A stretch of DNA of 64,000 nucleotides, taken from positions 434,001 through 498,000 of the forward strand of contig JAACJO010000016.1 of NCBI GenBank assembly GCA_013368445.1. Reading direction: 5' to 3'. The notes under the pieces are model-generated. The model was not told the origin of the DNA and ran no database searches. It saw nothing but the letters and a program-made list of their open reading frames with translations. This DNA is from Leucocoprinus leucothites (taxonomy: Eukaryota; Basidiomycota; Agaricomycetes; Agaricales; Agaricaceae). Shown in pieces: positions 1-12,817 of this stretch (positions are counted from its first letter, which is position 1; each line of letters begins with the position of its first letter). The position numbers and the translations under genes were made by a program.

Positions 1-923
1 TCGAATTCTTCAATAGATACACATCTTCTCAGGCTTACATTCTTAAGGTTTTAACAGCCTTACACTGAAAAGGCAGGCCGACGATCATTGGGCGGCGGAG
101 CTATCGTCGCCCAATAGAAATCTGTAGGTCGAAACGAGCTGCCCCACGCCCTGTTTCTGGAACATTTGCGAAAATTGCCAAGTTATTAACCTTAGCTCAA
201 TTTTGTCACTGGATCGCTTCCTGTTCGCCTCACCAAATACGGTGTATACGATTAGCGAGATCTGATCGATTTTCTCCTTTCAGAGCACGAGGGGCTCGGT
301 TTTGTAAACGGTTTCTAGTGCGTCCATCATGCTTTCTCAAGCGCACTCTGGAAGTCACATGGAAACCATTAAACCCTCGAAGTTGGCGCGAACCCAGTCG
401 CCGATGACTTCCACATATTTGAACTAAAATTGGTCTTGTCGCGCTGGAATGAGAAGACCATTCGAGGGCAGTGTTTGCTTTTTTCCTTTTCGAGGCATGA
501 TGGTCCCCAGCGCCTTGATTTTTCTCAGAGCCTGGCATGTAATGTGGCTTCTCTTGTATTCTGATTCCTTGTCCCCGCTAGACGATCCAAACTTGTCACC
601 GGAATTATCCTTGATGGCTATTTTAAATGGACAAACCGGAAGTTATGACATGACCCCAGCACCTTTCGGGTCAGTGATTGGGTATTACGAGAACTGAGTC
701 AGGAACAGACCCCCGTTAGCCATGGGAACATCGTCAAAGGGAGACTAGCTCAAAATTGCAAATCTCGGTCATATTGTTGTGGTGCATATATGTTCATGGC
801 AGACACAACGAGGCGAGATCGACGGACTCCTTATATTGGCCTGAACTTCGAAAACCGTCAGCAAGCCAACTAATATCCCCCATCTTCTTCCCCACTCACC
901 CAGTCTCTGCATCGTCGTTCACA
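1..923. other. No gene recognised
   Basis: Open frames here are short (about 100 codons or less), overlap on both strands and show no recognisable motif or splice pattern. I see no repeat or RNA gene. Confidence 0.4.
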
Positions 924-1258
924 ATGCATCAACAGAAAACTCAGCAAAAGCTCTCCAAGGACACGTCCGGCGAGCTGATCAGCATCAGTTTTCAAACCGC
1001 CGTTCCAGATTATGCCACAGAAACTAAAGGTCTGACTCCGAGGCAATGGGTCGAGGTCCGTATAGTCCATGACATATAGATTCTTCAGCCTAACCCCAAG
1101 CGCTACTTAGTTTTGGAGCAACATTGACCTCACTGAGGATGCACTAGCAAGGATGCCTGTAGGTCTTCTGTCCGCCTTAAGATGGAAGCCGACTAATCCC
1201 AGGGTTTGATGTTGACTGCAGCAAAGGACCTTATCCTTCGAAATCTCCGTCTCCTCTT
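924..1258 (+). CDS. Possible small multi-exon gene or gene remnant
   Basis: From the ATG at 924 a 44-codon first exon ends at a GTCCGT donor after the residues PRQWVE. A possible second exon starts after TACTTAG near 1111 and reads FWSNIDLTEDALARMP up to a GTAGGT donor. A third piece follows CCCAG near 1201 and soon reaches a stop. Splice phases fit and the hydrophilic composition is protein-like, but no family is recognised and the product would be only about 80 residues. It may be the 5' remnant of a longer gene, or chance. Confidence 0.25.
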
Positions 1259-4200
1259 TTGACGCATCGCTCTTTGAGCACGACTTGGCCCATCGTCACT
1301 ACTTTGGTGCTCCAAGCTTAATCACGGGCCATGTCTGGGACCGCTTTATGCAAAGGCTGCTTCACGTCGTTCACATACTCCATGTAAGCACCTCACAGAT
1401 AGCCATTGACGGTCAAGAACTCATACTGATATGGCGCCGGCTTCGTGACATAACTATCGACAGCTTCATCGCGGTATGCTGGTTCGCGAGGTCACGGTAA
1501 GGCTGCGGGGCTGGACTTGGGGACTAGAGACCCACTTCCAGGGATGGCGGAAGTGAGGTCTTGTTTTCCTGATACCATATGAATGTCCCTTTGTGAATCT
1601 TGCTTTGCCTTTTGCTTTTTTGTATCTGTCGTGGCCCGAGAAAAGTTGCAGAAAATATTTTTTTGGTTGTTGACATCGATGCGAAGAGTCAGAGTCGGTA
1701 TTGGAGTCTGAAAATCGACGTCCAGATGGAAGACAGACAAAATTCCCGGTTCGATTAATCGGTCCTCATGCACCGAAACAGTAGACTCGTGCCGCTCTGT
1801 TGATCTGGATACGGTTCGATGCCCGGCTACCCAGTTTTACGGCGGTGGTGTGCGTGACATTTTAGGAACTAAAACTGAATATTATTGGTGTCCACAGGCA
1901 ACCCATCGACCCTTGCTTCGTTAACAGCATCGCATCCGTGGTCTTTTGATGACCCCCAACTAGGCTATGTCATGAACAAATCGTTCCCGTGTTTAGAGAT
2001 ATGGAAAGTGGACATAGTCATGTCCAAAGGGTGTGGAAAGGAACTGACATGTAGCCAGTAATCTAGCCAACTCGGATTTTGCTTAATTTCCCGGAATCTT
2101 GAGACCATCAAATTGTGCGAGCTAGACCAAAGAGCTTCTCTTCCCCTTGGAGAAATATATTCCGCAGTCTTGGTTTTCTCTGTGGGTACCGGTAATCCAA
2201 GAGTTTCCATAGCCTTCTGGCCGGGTCGATATGCGCCGCCACAGATTGTTTTTGTGATTGCACAACGATCCTGGGTGCCAGGGTCAGGCTGACCGCCATT
2301 GTCTATCCGATCCAACTGCAGACACTATGTGGATGTGGTCCCAGATCCAGTCATTTATCATTTTTGCTGAGTGGTTGAGCTAAACCACGTGGATGATAAT
2401 TTGAATGGCCAGTGGGATAACAAGGCGTGCTGATAGAGATGATTGTGCTAAATTTGTCCGGTGATATCCTGTTTGCTAGACATCAAGGGTTTCGGGAGAA
2501 GCAGCTGAGCTCCGAGGTGCCAGGGTATGAGACGCCCGACAAATGTGAATTGTTGTGTGACTGGTCCATATTTGCTGTGTGGCGGGTGGAAAGAGGGAGG
2601 GGAGCGCTGATTGGAATGTAGACAGGAAACGAGGCTCAGGTTCACATTGCTCATACGAGTCTGATACCCAAATTCAGCACATGAGAAAGCCTCATGGAAG
2701 TTCTGTTGAACTGGGTGGCGGTAGCGATGACGTGGGGGATTAATTGGGCCTGGTATGATGTCTCGCTCGACCCTGTATCCAGGCTATTCCGTGGCATGCA
2801 CGAATAGGCCGGACAACCGGGAAAAATGGAACCATGCACCGGGTGGTGACATAGGAAGAGTAGCGTAGGAATAGGCTGCTTGAGGCTCCAACGAGGTACG
2901 AATACGCCAATATATAGTAAGCAAGCCTTGCCGGGCTCATGTGATTGAAAAAGCTAGTTTGAGGTTTCGGGTGGGGTGACTTATGCCCAATGGCCGACAC
3001 AGTGACTCCATGCAACGCGCACTGTATCTGATCACATGTTCGGTGTGATCGGTGAGACGGATGATGAGAACGCGGAAAGTGAGGAGACCGAGAACACCGG
3101 AACCAAGTGCAGTGGTAGGCGCTTCCTGTTGAAGGGGTTTCGCATCGAGCGCCGGTAGTACCGCCCAATTTCGAGCGTCGATTGAACCTGCTGTGAAGGA
3201 AGAAACACGGACGAGCGCGAATAGCGTTAACGGTGCATTTCGTGATATCTGTGCACATGGACCGTCAATGCAACTGTGCCGCTGGGAAACAACCACTGAT
3301 GATACAGTCGGGCCAGAATGAGAAAGATAAAAGCAACGAGAAAAGTCAGTGAATTCGCATTCTATGACAAACCGAGGGTGATGAGATTTGCATGAATGCT
3401 CGGACCGACGAGCGGCACAAGAAAATGCAACAGCGTGGGGCGAAAAATCGCCACAAAACACCACGACAGAGTTAAGCTTTTATGCCAAAGGAGTAGTCAA
3501 ATAGGTTTTAGGCAGCATCGAGTACAGCCGGCCAGTGTCACTGCGTCAGCAGGCTGATGGCAGAACCACCTTGACCTTCTGTAATTTCCGACTATGAACC
3601 AACGCTCAGGTTTTTGACCATGTCGCTCACAACATCAGAAGAGAGAGGAGGTGCAGAAGGTAGAGAGCCCTGTGGTGAAAAGCGAGAGAAAGAGGATCTG
3701 ATGGTAGAAGAGGAAAAAGTGGATGAGGGGAGGTGGAAAGACAGGAATGAGCGGTTCAGGGCCTTTGGCCAGCTCTCACGCTATCACACTTCAAATGCAC
3801 TGATGCAAAATTCAGAGCCATGCCTACGTCTCTTCGGCCACAAGGTCGTGATAGAGAACTTTCCATGTCCCTCACCGTTCTGGGCTGCGTCGCCGTGAAA
3901 TGACTCGAGGGGAAGATCAAACACCATCCGAAAACACGCGCTAGCAACGACGAGGAACAAACCGTTCACGAAATCAGCAATGCTATTGAGCACCCAGTCG
4001 ATCCTTCAGTGCAAGTTCAAGACAGGCCAGAAGGTTATGCAGAGAAGCCGATGACATTGGAGAGCAACGGGAGAAATAACATGAAGAGGGACGATGCAAG
4101 CGGGAGACTAGTTGGTATGCCACTCTTCCTACACGTCTCAGTCTTCTGATTATTCGTCAGCTCATGAGCGCCCTGTAGGACATAATTGCGCACCTTCTGT

Positions 4201-4399
4201 CCCGATGGGTGATAGGTAGCGATGGAGGCCCTGAAAAGGTGGTACGAGTCTCGTTCCAACAAGCTTTGAATCAAGAGTCCAGCTTCAGGAAGCTCGCTAT
4301 TTTTCTTTTTCGACTCTCGAGCTGCTTAGAATGGCCTCTAGGAAGGTCAAGACACATTCAGCGGTCGCTACTTGTTACTTTTTGCGTTCTTTTCCTTCT
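1259..4399. other. Gene-poor stretch
   Basis: No gene can be supported. The longest frames (two overlapping minus-strand frames at 2740-3464) are in different phases over the same bases, have no motif and no splice extension, and look like chance. No tandem repeat or inverted terminal repeat was seen. Confidence 0.4.
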
Positions 4400-5560
4400 A
4401 AAACACTGGAGGAATTCGGTTGGCCGACACCTTTTGGAGACGCCCGCCTGCGACGGCGGTCAAGGCCTCCACACGATTCTTTCCGGGACTACAGTCGTCA
4501 GCCACTGCCGCAAATAGGATGGTTATAATTTCAAGGTGCATTGACGTCGTGGGCGATGGTGCCTGCCCCGGGTGCTTCGATATTATACCAGTCGTCTTGC
4601 TTTGAGCGCTTATGTTTTGGCGCCCGACACGGATAAAAGAGCGACAGAGACTTGCATGTGAGCTTGGACCGCTTCTAGAGGTCAAAGCATATCCGAAACA
4701 TATACTTCCCTAAAATGGTCATCTGAGCTGTGCTTGAAAGAAACAAAATTCAGGCAGCTCTACATTTTAGCATGCAGTCGGTAAAACAGTCCAAGGCGAG
4801 TAGTGCACATGCTGAAGGCAAAGAGGCAATCCAGACCAAGTCACTGATTCTTCTTTTGACAGTACCGTTCTGGATATATTCTCTGTTCGGGTTGGTTCAA
4901 CGCTCGAAAGCTGAGAGAGCCGCAGACATATTTTGGGTCGGGTACCGCCGTCGGGCCATTGCCGCCGATCGCTTCGACCTAAACATTTTGATGAGGGCTA
5001 GAGAGCTCAAATCCTGCCGGGTCCAATAAAGTGCGCTCTGCATCGAATTGAAGTAGAGACGTAACTTGGGAGGTAATGCCAAAGCCGTTTGCAATTCGAA
5101 TAGATGTCCTCAGCATAACCTTGATCACTGTTGCGCGATGAGTTTCTTGGATCGTTGCTTGACCTGCAGCAAACTCTCTCGCTCGATTCTTTCCTCTACA
5201 TTGGCGAGTGTCGCGGACTGGGCCGCCATTGTCAAGGTTTGGACCTTAGAAGCGAGCAGGCCGTTGGTGTTGGCGGCCCAACCGTGTACCGTGGACCTGC
5301 GCGCACTGTACGCGCTTTACGTTGTTGCCGTTCATCTCCCAACCGGGATTTGCGAATCTTTACGGTCGAATCGAATGTCTTGAGGAGCGACACGGAACTA
5401 CGCCTATCGATGGCCTTGGTAGTTTTACCTGCATCGGAGCGCTGTGGAATTCTAGCGGAAAGACGTTTCCAGGGTAAACCAGAATCTCACCATTCCATTG
5501 CTCAAGTCATCTCTCAGTTGGGCAGGCATTGGACATTGGAAAGTATCAGTCCAACCGCCG
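4400..5560 (-). pseudogene. Coding-like relic, minus strand, unknown family
   Basis: Read on the minus strand, successive pieces in different frames look protein-like. About 5560-5250 gives a basic stretch with DAGKTTKAIDRRSS. About 5290-5125 gives a heptad-like stretch around LANVEERIERESLLQVKQRS. About 5158-4988 gives FGITSQVTSLLQFDAERTLL ending at a stop. About 4610-4550 gives a short QDDWYNIEAPG stretch. The pieces cannot be joined by clear splice sites, so I read this as a decayed gene. No family is recognised, and chance is a real alternative. Confidence 0.2.
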
Positions 5561-6315
5561 CATGCTTCTCAACACCGTTGGAAGTTCCCAAATCCAGGAT
5601 GTACAGTGGTTGAATGTTTGGACTCACCGATCATAATCCTCTGAGACAGAATCCTGCCTGAGCCCAGCCGAACGTTCCTGGTTTCCATATTATCACCGGC
5701 TACCGATTTGAGGGTTTGTCGTCCTGGCTGTCTACGCTCTTGGCCTATCGACGGCGGAATGAAGCGAATCTGGGACAAGGCGTTGTTGAGAAAGAAACTA
5801 GTGATGGGGGGTTTGAAACTGCTGACCCGGCCCTGCTCTACATATCTGTTTTTCCTCAACAGTGATATCACTCATGAAATTCCTTTCTCTGAGATGCTCT
5901 CTCCTCTCTGAACTCTAAACACATCCAGGCCTCACCATCCCCACTCAGCGGCCGAGGGCGACACCAACAAAGGTCCTAACCGTGACCTTCCTTTTGCGTC
6001 TATTTTTCCCCGATGACTTTCCTTATTCTGCCCTTGCCGATCCCGCTCGTCCCGGAAGCAGGTACGTGGTTTTCTACTTTCGACCCTTGTATTTCAGCCG
6101 TCTAGGCTCTAGTAGTGCATCAGAAAAGGGCAGGTTCCGAGTCATAGCACCTGACACTTCTAGAAAAAAAGGTTTAGTTCCCCAATCTGTGGCCAGAGAA
6201 TATGGTCACCACGAGGCAAGCTGATTTCATGAGCCTGAAGCCTTTGGTTTCGTGAGCAGCCCGTCGTCATGCTCGTAATGGTGTGCAGTTCGGTTCACAA
6301 ATAATCTAGGTGCTT
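5561..6315. other. Intergenic; possible upstream exon of the next gene
   Basis: No gene is supported. An ATG near 6012 followed by hydrophobic and proline codons runs to a GTACGTGG donor near 6061. This could be a first exon of the gene at 6316-7116, but its phase does not join cleanly to that gene's frame. Confidence 0.3.
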
Positions 6316-7116
6316 ATGAACCTCTCCACAGGACTTTCTTCTCCCCTCCCCTTAATGTATCCCCTCACCGACTACGTCTTCTTAGCAATGCTCTGGCCAC
6401 ACCTCGTCCGCCCATTCCGACTTCCCGACCAGCTCTTATCCCTATTACGCTTGGTGGACTACTTTGACAACGTGCTTGACGGTCCCCTTACATGTGAAGC
6501 TCTGAACAACCGGCCGCTTCCCTCTGGTGAACGAGACTATTTGCAATTCAGCTTCGTGATCAAGAAATTTGAACCTGGCCAGGTATATACCTGACCTATC
6601 AAACATTTTATGCAAATAACTCACTCGAGCGATAGGATATTAACGACAGAATGTCCACGGTCTATGTATGATTTCCAACACTTTCTCTTTTGCTCATAAC
6701 CATTCACTGACCACTCCGTTTCTTTACAGGCGAGGATACAGTATGCGCTCCCCAACCAAGACCAATACCTTGCTGGCTATATCGACTCGACAGCGACACC
6801 TAATGACCTGCCATTCCAATTGCTCTTCTTGATGTTCGTCAAGACCTATTTAGTTACAATTCTCTATCGCTTAGCCGTGAGTCAAAGATTGGGTCAGGTT
6901 GATTCCTGCAAACTGAGAACATGATGTGTAGGAGTCAGAGAATGCACTTCCATCCGGCATCCATGTCACCAGTGGACAGACTTCTGGGACATGGAACATC
7001 GAAGCTGACAAAATCAAGTAGGAACAAATCTGCTGTTTTCCTCGTTCGGCTAGCTTATCCTATCTTCTAGCGACCCTTGGTCCCAACTTGGGCCCTTGTC
7101 TCCTCCAGGGTACTAA
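6316..7116 (+). CDS. Hypothetical protein, five exons
   Basis: Proposed exons are 6316-6582, 6636-6665, 6730-6876, 6932-7017 and 7071-7116. All four introns are GT-AG, about 50-65 bp, and every junction keeps phase, giving 191 residues ending in PWSQLGPLSPPGY. This consistency is the main evidence that the gene is real. Exon 1 is rich in Leu and Pro; exon 3 has a hydrophobic run around LFLMFVKTYLVTILYRLA that could be a membrane segment. The start is uncertain: 6316 is the first in-frame ATG, and an upstream exon is possible. I do not recognise the family. Confidence 0.5.
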
Positions 7117-7905
7117 TCATCTGCCGACTGGACCGTTAAGTTCTCTTCTTACGAAGTATACTCCCAAGTCGCACAAGGGCTCGGTTTTCAACTTCATTAC
7201 CTCTATGCCTCCCGCACCGTCGCACAAAAAAATCTTAGTCGGACCCGCACCCCGTCGTCCAATACCATCCTAGCTAATGTCTCTGATTTCTAGTGCTTTC
7301 ATCGTTTATTCTGTAGGATACCCGTATATTACCCTAAGACCTAGTCAAAATTCAGTCTTGCCCGACCTGCTTCCCCACACCCTCTCTTTTACGTCGCTTC
7401 CCGCATGAGCTTTCGGAGATAATGTGCATCACAGTACCCACGATTACGCAACATCTCTTTAAAGTAAAAAAAAAAAACTCCAGGTCTTCCTTGATTGCCG
7501 CCTGCTGCCTCGATAGGCGAGCAAAATTCAGTTCTCGGGATCGTCGTCCCTGTCAGGTTATACCTTGATTGCCATCTCTGGCCCCACACTCGTTTTTCTG
7601 TGCGCGGTGACTATCTTGAATTTTTGATCTTCAGGTACATAAGCGACCTGATTGATTGGTTCCTGCTCGTTGCTCATGTGTACTTCGCTAGCCAGTGTCA
7701 CTGGTTCGCAATGGAAGACACTTCAAGAATAGTACCTGATAAATCGCAGGTACCCGTAAATGCAAAGAAAGTCACAGGAAAGACCGCCAAGGATCTGCTA
7801 GATGCACTTATTTGGAAGTAGATGACCGCCCGGGCTGTTTAACACTCTCCAGGAATCTTGGCAGCACTTCCCCTCCCTCATCAGGTGAACATCATGGGAG
7901 AAAAG
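7117..7905. other. Intergenic up to the hAT insertion site
   Basis: There is an A12 run near 7467. The plus-strand frame at 7495-7821 has no known motif, and its Lys-rich end gives no family. I cannot support a gene here. Confidence 0.35.
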
Positions 7906-7913
7906 CCATACAG
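7906..7913 (+). repeat. Left target-site duplication of the hAT element
   Basis: The octamer ccatacag directly precedes the left terminal repeat and is repeated exactly at 11589-11596 after the right one. Eight-base duplications are the mark of hAT transposition. Confidence 0.95.
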
Positions 7914-10900
7914 TAGGGACTGTCACGGATGGATCCGTCACATATCCGGGTCACATCCACCAGATATGCCGTGTGACGGATGGATGGTGGATGGATGATG
8001 CGGATTTTGAGTGCATCCATAGTAACAAATCGTTACCAATTGTATTCAGTTATTAAGATGACATTAATCAACGCATTTTGGTGTATTTTTGGAGAGAAAC
8101 TGCCCAGAATTAACCCCCAAATAAAATTGTCAATTATATTCTTATTTGGGCCTATTTGCAATGAGTTCACCTATGCTACCCACAAAGGTATTGATGTATC
8201 TCGGTCATTTCTGCTCCGATTTGCACGATTTTAGGCTCGTTCAATACGCATTTTTGTACAGATAATTCAGGCAATATTCCCATATGGTTCTCAACTGCTG
8301 ATACAAATACAGATACATACTAGTTGTCTGAACACTAACTCAAGATCCATCCTCTTCATCTGACTCAGATTCTCCAATCATTTCAGCAACTGCCTTGACT
8401 CCTGGGAATAGTGGAGTATTGGACCAAGATCCCATGGCCATTTTTGCACGGAAGGTGAAAGAGCTCATGTTCTGCTGCATAAAGTTGATCTGTCGTCGAC
8501 CAACTGAAAAGGCTCGTTCAGCATCGACTGATGAGGCTGATTGTCTTGTCAGTACTCATTAAATGTCTATGCCAGTAGCTTACTCACCAGGGGCACTGCA
8601 ATAATCCATGGCCATCTTTGCAACTGACTTCCGAGCTGAAGATGAAGTATACCACCACTTCATATATCCACCTGCAGCTTGGATATCAGTGGAGGGAATA
8701 GCAGGCTCGTCAAGATATGTCAGAATATGATCAACAGGGTAGTTCGTCTTGGCTGCTTTGAGTGTGACCTTGAACCGATTCTTTTTTCCCTTCTAAACAA
8801 CTGTTAGTAATAGAGATAAGCCATTATAATAAAACGAACCACTGGCTCTGAATCTACAAGCTGACTTTCATCATCACCAGATGCATATGATGCTTTCCAA
8901 CGTTCAACAACCATATCCTTGATCTTCTTGACATGCTGAGTCGTGAACCCCAGTGCAGACTTGAACCACTGAAGCTTGCGGTCGGGACACATGACTATAA
9001 AACATGTAAGTTAAATATCATACTCATGCATAGAGACCACTCACCAATTGAGATGTAGTAAATTTCACAGTCCTCAGTGAAGATTGTATACTTATCAATT
9101 ACTAGAATTGCTGCCTGAGCAGCAATACGAGTGATGTCATGTGCTGGGTCATCATCAGTATCAGAATCACGAATTGCCTGCATAGAGAGCTTCAATTCAA
9201 GAAGCATAGGCAATACATCAACAATAAGTGGAACTCCTTTTTGAGAAAACTGCCGAGTTGGTTCCTCAAATAACTACAAAACAGGTGAGAAAAATCAGTT
9301 TAATTAGAATATTAAATTGTACCTCAAGTGCCTCAGCCAAATCTTCTGCAAGCTCCCACTGTTCATCAGTCAATCGGTAGCGGCCAAGCTTATCTGCAGT
9401 TGAGCGAGTAATCATTTCGACTTCGTCTCGGAAATCAATATGCGCTCGAAGACAAGCTTGATCTGAGTTCCAGCGTGTAGGAACACGTCAGGGAAGAGCT
9501 CGTTTTTGACCACCATGATCGGGATGACTGATAACTAAGTCTTCGAACCGCTCACGGAGTTTGGGAGAGTCATTGATCCGACGAGCAAGCCCAGCAACCT
9601 AAGCAGAGATTTAGTCATACTATATAGTAAAAAGACTTTTGACTTACTCGGGGCATGATTTGCTGTGCCATCTGCAACTCATGAGCAGAAACGGTAACAC
9701 CTTCATTCTGCATCAGTAGAATTGCCTGGTCATGAAGTGAACGGGCAGTAGCATGATTGAATGCTCCATGTCCATCATCATCAACCAAAACATCATCGTC
9801 CTCATCCATCTCCTCTGCAACAACATCGTCCAGCTCAGTCTCTCTCTCCTCAACAACTAATGCTCCATCCTTTAAAATGGCATTGGTCTTCTTTGCTGAC
9901 TTCTTGAAGAAAAATGACATAAAAGCCTATCAAAATAAGATTAATAATTAATCAATGAATAAAACTCAGATTTACCTTGGCAATTAGATTCAGAATATGG
10001 GCAATACACCGAACACGCATCTTAGGCCCACGAAATGTTGGAATATAAGTTGGAAGATGGACTGCCAGCTTGTCACAGTTTGCTGCATTATCCATTGTAA
10101 CTGAAAATAACTAAAGTAGACTTTGAGCTATAGTATTTAAAAATAGAGCAAATAATCACATACAAGATGTTGGAGTCCAAACCGCTTGAGACAGGCTGCA
10201 ACCTCCTCTGCAAGATATTCACCAGTGTGAGACTGTTTCAAACTTTACTGATTCAATACAATATTCAGAAATTGAGTTAGGTATACTTACCGTATAAATT
10301 CTAAAATAGTTCGGTGAATTTCGCCCTTGTCATACCAAACAACAACAAGACCCAGATATGATGCAATAATTGGTGCAGTCCATCCATCAAGTACAATATG
10401 GAGTGCTTGGTCCAAGTCCTAAAATAGCAATTAGTTGACACTATAGTAATATTATATATACTTACCTGAAAGTATTTGCGGACACCACCACTCATTAAAG
10501 GATACAGCCGCCGCGTGTCACGACTGACCATCTGTGGAGATGGTGGTACAGCCCCTGCTCGTAACATCTCAACTTCTACAAGATACCAAAAATCTCCTTG
10601 CATGTTGAATGGCCGCTGACTATCAGAGCAACGTAGAACAGCCACTACACGGTGTAGTGCTCTTGAATAAGGGAATGAAGTTGATTCAGATGAAGTGGAC
10701 TTGATCAAGCCAGACGACTCCCTGACTACACCCAGCCTTTTGTCACATGCTTGGATGGAGTTAACAAGATTACTTGTACCTAGACTGGTCTTTGCACGTG
10801 CACGTCGCTGAACTGGATGTCCTTCTGGGTCAACCTTGCATGTAAACAAGTAGATAATCTCCTTTGGATCGCCCTCCTCATCAAATGTGCGCTCAACAGT

Positions 10901-11588
10901 GATATCAAAATGAGCATAGGCTGCTGATTTAAGGTGAGCGAAGGTCCCAGCTGATTTATGTATTAGATATATTGATGTTACACAATTAAATGATCATGCC
11001 CTCACCAATAATGTCACCATCATTGTAGTCCCAGACCTCAAAGTCCGACATTTTCTGTATTTCCTTAGTGGCCTGCCTCTTACGAGGCTTAACTGGTGAC
11101 TGGATAACTGGAAGCCTGTCTTCTTCATTATCCGAAGCCTCAGGAGTAACAGGGACAGATGGCTGAGGTGTCAGAGCAGGACTACTGCCAGGTGTTGATT
11201 GAGCAGTGGATTTCCCAGGTTTTTTGGCCTTTCCCGGGGGCCCAGCAGAGGAAATAGGAATTTTTGACGCTTTTTGGGATGATTTCGAGCCTTTAGCACC
11301 CTTCGGAGGCATTTTCGGAAAGCGGAGTGTACTTGCGGTGTTCAGTAGGCAGGGGCAGGGGTAAGGAAGGCTCACAGAAGCACGAAACTCAGGGTCAGTC
11401 CCATTATGTGGCAGAGACCAACCGAAACATCGGAATTGTCCGTCGGAGTTTAATTAATTTCTAAATTAGGTACGGATGCCTATATTTATCCAGATTTAAG
11501 CCCAATCCAGATCCGATCCGATCCGATCCGTGATTCATAAGCGGATTCCGGGTAATATCCGGAAGTCACATATCCGTGACAGTCCCTA
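7914..11588 (-). mobile_element. hAT-family DNA transposon, 3,675 bp, complete ends
   Basis: The element starts with tagggactgtcacggat (7914-7930) and ends with its exact reverse complement (11572-11588). The 17-bp perfect TIRs are flanked by the 8-bp duplication ccatacag. Subterminal repeats rich in ggat/atcc lie inside both ends (about 7925-8000 and 11505-11545), as expected for transposase binding. One multi-exon transposase gene is on the minus strand. Identical TIRs and an unmutated target duplication indicate recent insertion, but the transposase carries a stop, so this copy probably moved using an enzyme supplied in trans or decayed afterwards. The base composition is more AT-rich than the neighbours. 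Confidence 0.93.
8340..11312 (-). pseudogene. hAT transposase with one in-frame stop
   Basis: Start chosen at ATG 11312 (MPPKGAKG, a basic Ser/Pro-rich N-terminus); an in-frame ATG at 11375 is the alternative. Exons in order give a degenerate BED-finger-like region (about 10970-10730), then a core with MRVRCIAHILNLIAKG (about 10030-9975), an acidic linker (about 9880-9760), a TRWNSDQ motif (about 9480), and a C-terminal dimerisation block. That block has PVDHILTYLDEPAIPSTD (about 8750) and SSVDAERAFSVGRRQINFMQ (about 8530), ending at TGA 8340-8342. Introns are about 45-60 bp. The codon at 9488-9490 is TGA, between ...QKRALP and RVPTRWN; a CGA-to-TGA transition would explain it. Flanking residues match hAT enzymes, so the stop truncates before the dimerisation domain. 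Confidence 0.85.
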
Positions 11589-11596
11589 CCATACAG
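11589..11596 (+). repeat. Right target-site duplication of the hAT element
   Basis: Exact copy of the octamer at 7906-7913, directly after the right TIR. Confidence 0.95.
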
Positions 11597-12817
11597 CACT
11601 TCGTCTAACTAGCTGTTGATTCGGCAATTCCCAATTCCTTGTCATTCATTCATCGCCCCCCGACACTGCTTCCCAAAAGATTTGGGTGGTGACGAAGAAT
11701 TTTTAACATATTTACGGGTCAATAGACTGTACTTATCTGAGTGCTTTTATTTGTGTATATGTTGAGGATCTGATTTTCAGCATGCCTGAAATGAGTCCGA
11801 AAAGAGGCGGGGGAGATGGGAAAAACAAGTTAGCTCTTTGGGAATCAAGCTCTAGTCCATACTAGCATTAATTAGCATTTTGGCCCGAGCCAACGTGTTT
11901 ACAGTCATTTGCGAAACTTATAGCGCGAGCCGAATTTTTTTCCCCTAAACCGGCTAACTTCAATGTGATGTGATTACTAGCTCGTAAATAATACTATCGA
12001 CTTTTCTCGGTCACTCATAGTCTGTTTCGTATGAGAGTATCACCGTCTAAAAGATCGAAAAATTGTGTTTCAATTGATATCAAAATCGCGTGATATAGGT
12101 CACCTTGGGTGATAAAAGTGGACAGTCAACCGGTTGATCACCTTCGCTCACTATGCCTCCCCCGAAAATCCAAAAGCAAGCCTTGTAGGAAGCGAAAGGC
12201 AGCTGAAGAAACCTCAGCTGGTTGCAAAACAACAGCACCAAACCCCACTTCTGTAACCCCACCTTCACAGAATGTCATTAGTGAGAGCCATCCTCAGAGG
12301 CTCAGGCTCTATCCGAACCTGATGGACTCCTCCCTGGTGTGAATGAGCTTGCTCGATAACTTGACTCGACATCACCGCTCAAACCTACAGGCTCTCCAGC
12401 AGAGGATACTGCCCTCTTGTCATTACCACTTCCCATCGGGTTCAACCGGGTACCACCCCCTCCCGCAGATAACTTCTATACTAGTATATTGGTGACACGC
12501 TGGACCACCGCTCCGAACCTAGATGATCCTATCTCTTGAGAAACCTCCCAGAATCGCTTGCTCTGACGGGTAACACTTAGTTCTCAAGGTCTTGGGCCTT
12601 GGTTCACGTGTGGTACCAGACATCCAAGTTTAGATTGGCAGTTCTGAAACTTTGTTCGAAGTTCGAAGTTCGAACATCATCTTTAAGCTCGGGGGTTCGG
12701 CTTTGTTTAACAGATGGTATTATCGGGACTCACGCCCTTCGCTCGAGCTACTACTTATCAGCCCCCAATCTTGATCATCGTCTCTGAGAAAACCCAGGAG
12801 CTCCTCTGAGAATTACA
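11597..12817. other. Intergenic between the hAT element and an F-box gene
   Basis: A plus-strand frame at 12109-12342 is Lys/Ser/Pro-rich, and the next 200 bp stay Pro-rich in shifting frames. This could be a decayed coding region, but no family is recognised. A short tandem of ttcgaag units lies near 12656-12676. Confidence 0.3.

Noticed and set aside
2740..3464. Two overlapping minus-strand frames of 172 and 175 codons
   Set aside because: They cover the same bases in different phases, have no motif, no splice continuation and atypical composition; chance frames are likely.
5131..5613. Plus-strand frame of 160 codons
   Set aside because: The more protein-like reading is on the opposite strand; this frame has no start context or motif.
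11313..11375. Upstream start for the hAT transposase
   Set aside because: The added stretch (SLPYPCPCLLN...) is unlike a transposase N-terminus; the MPPKGAKG start is preferred, though not proven.
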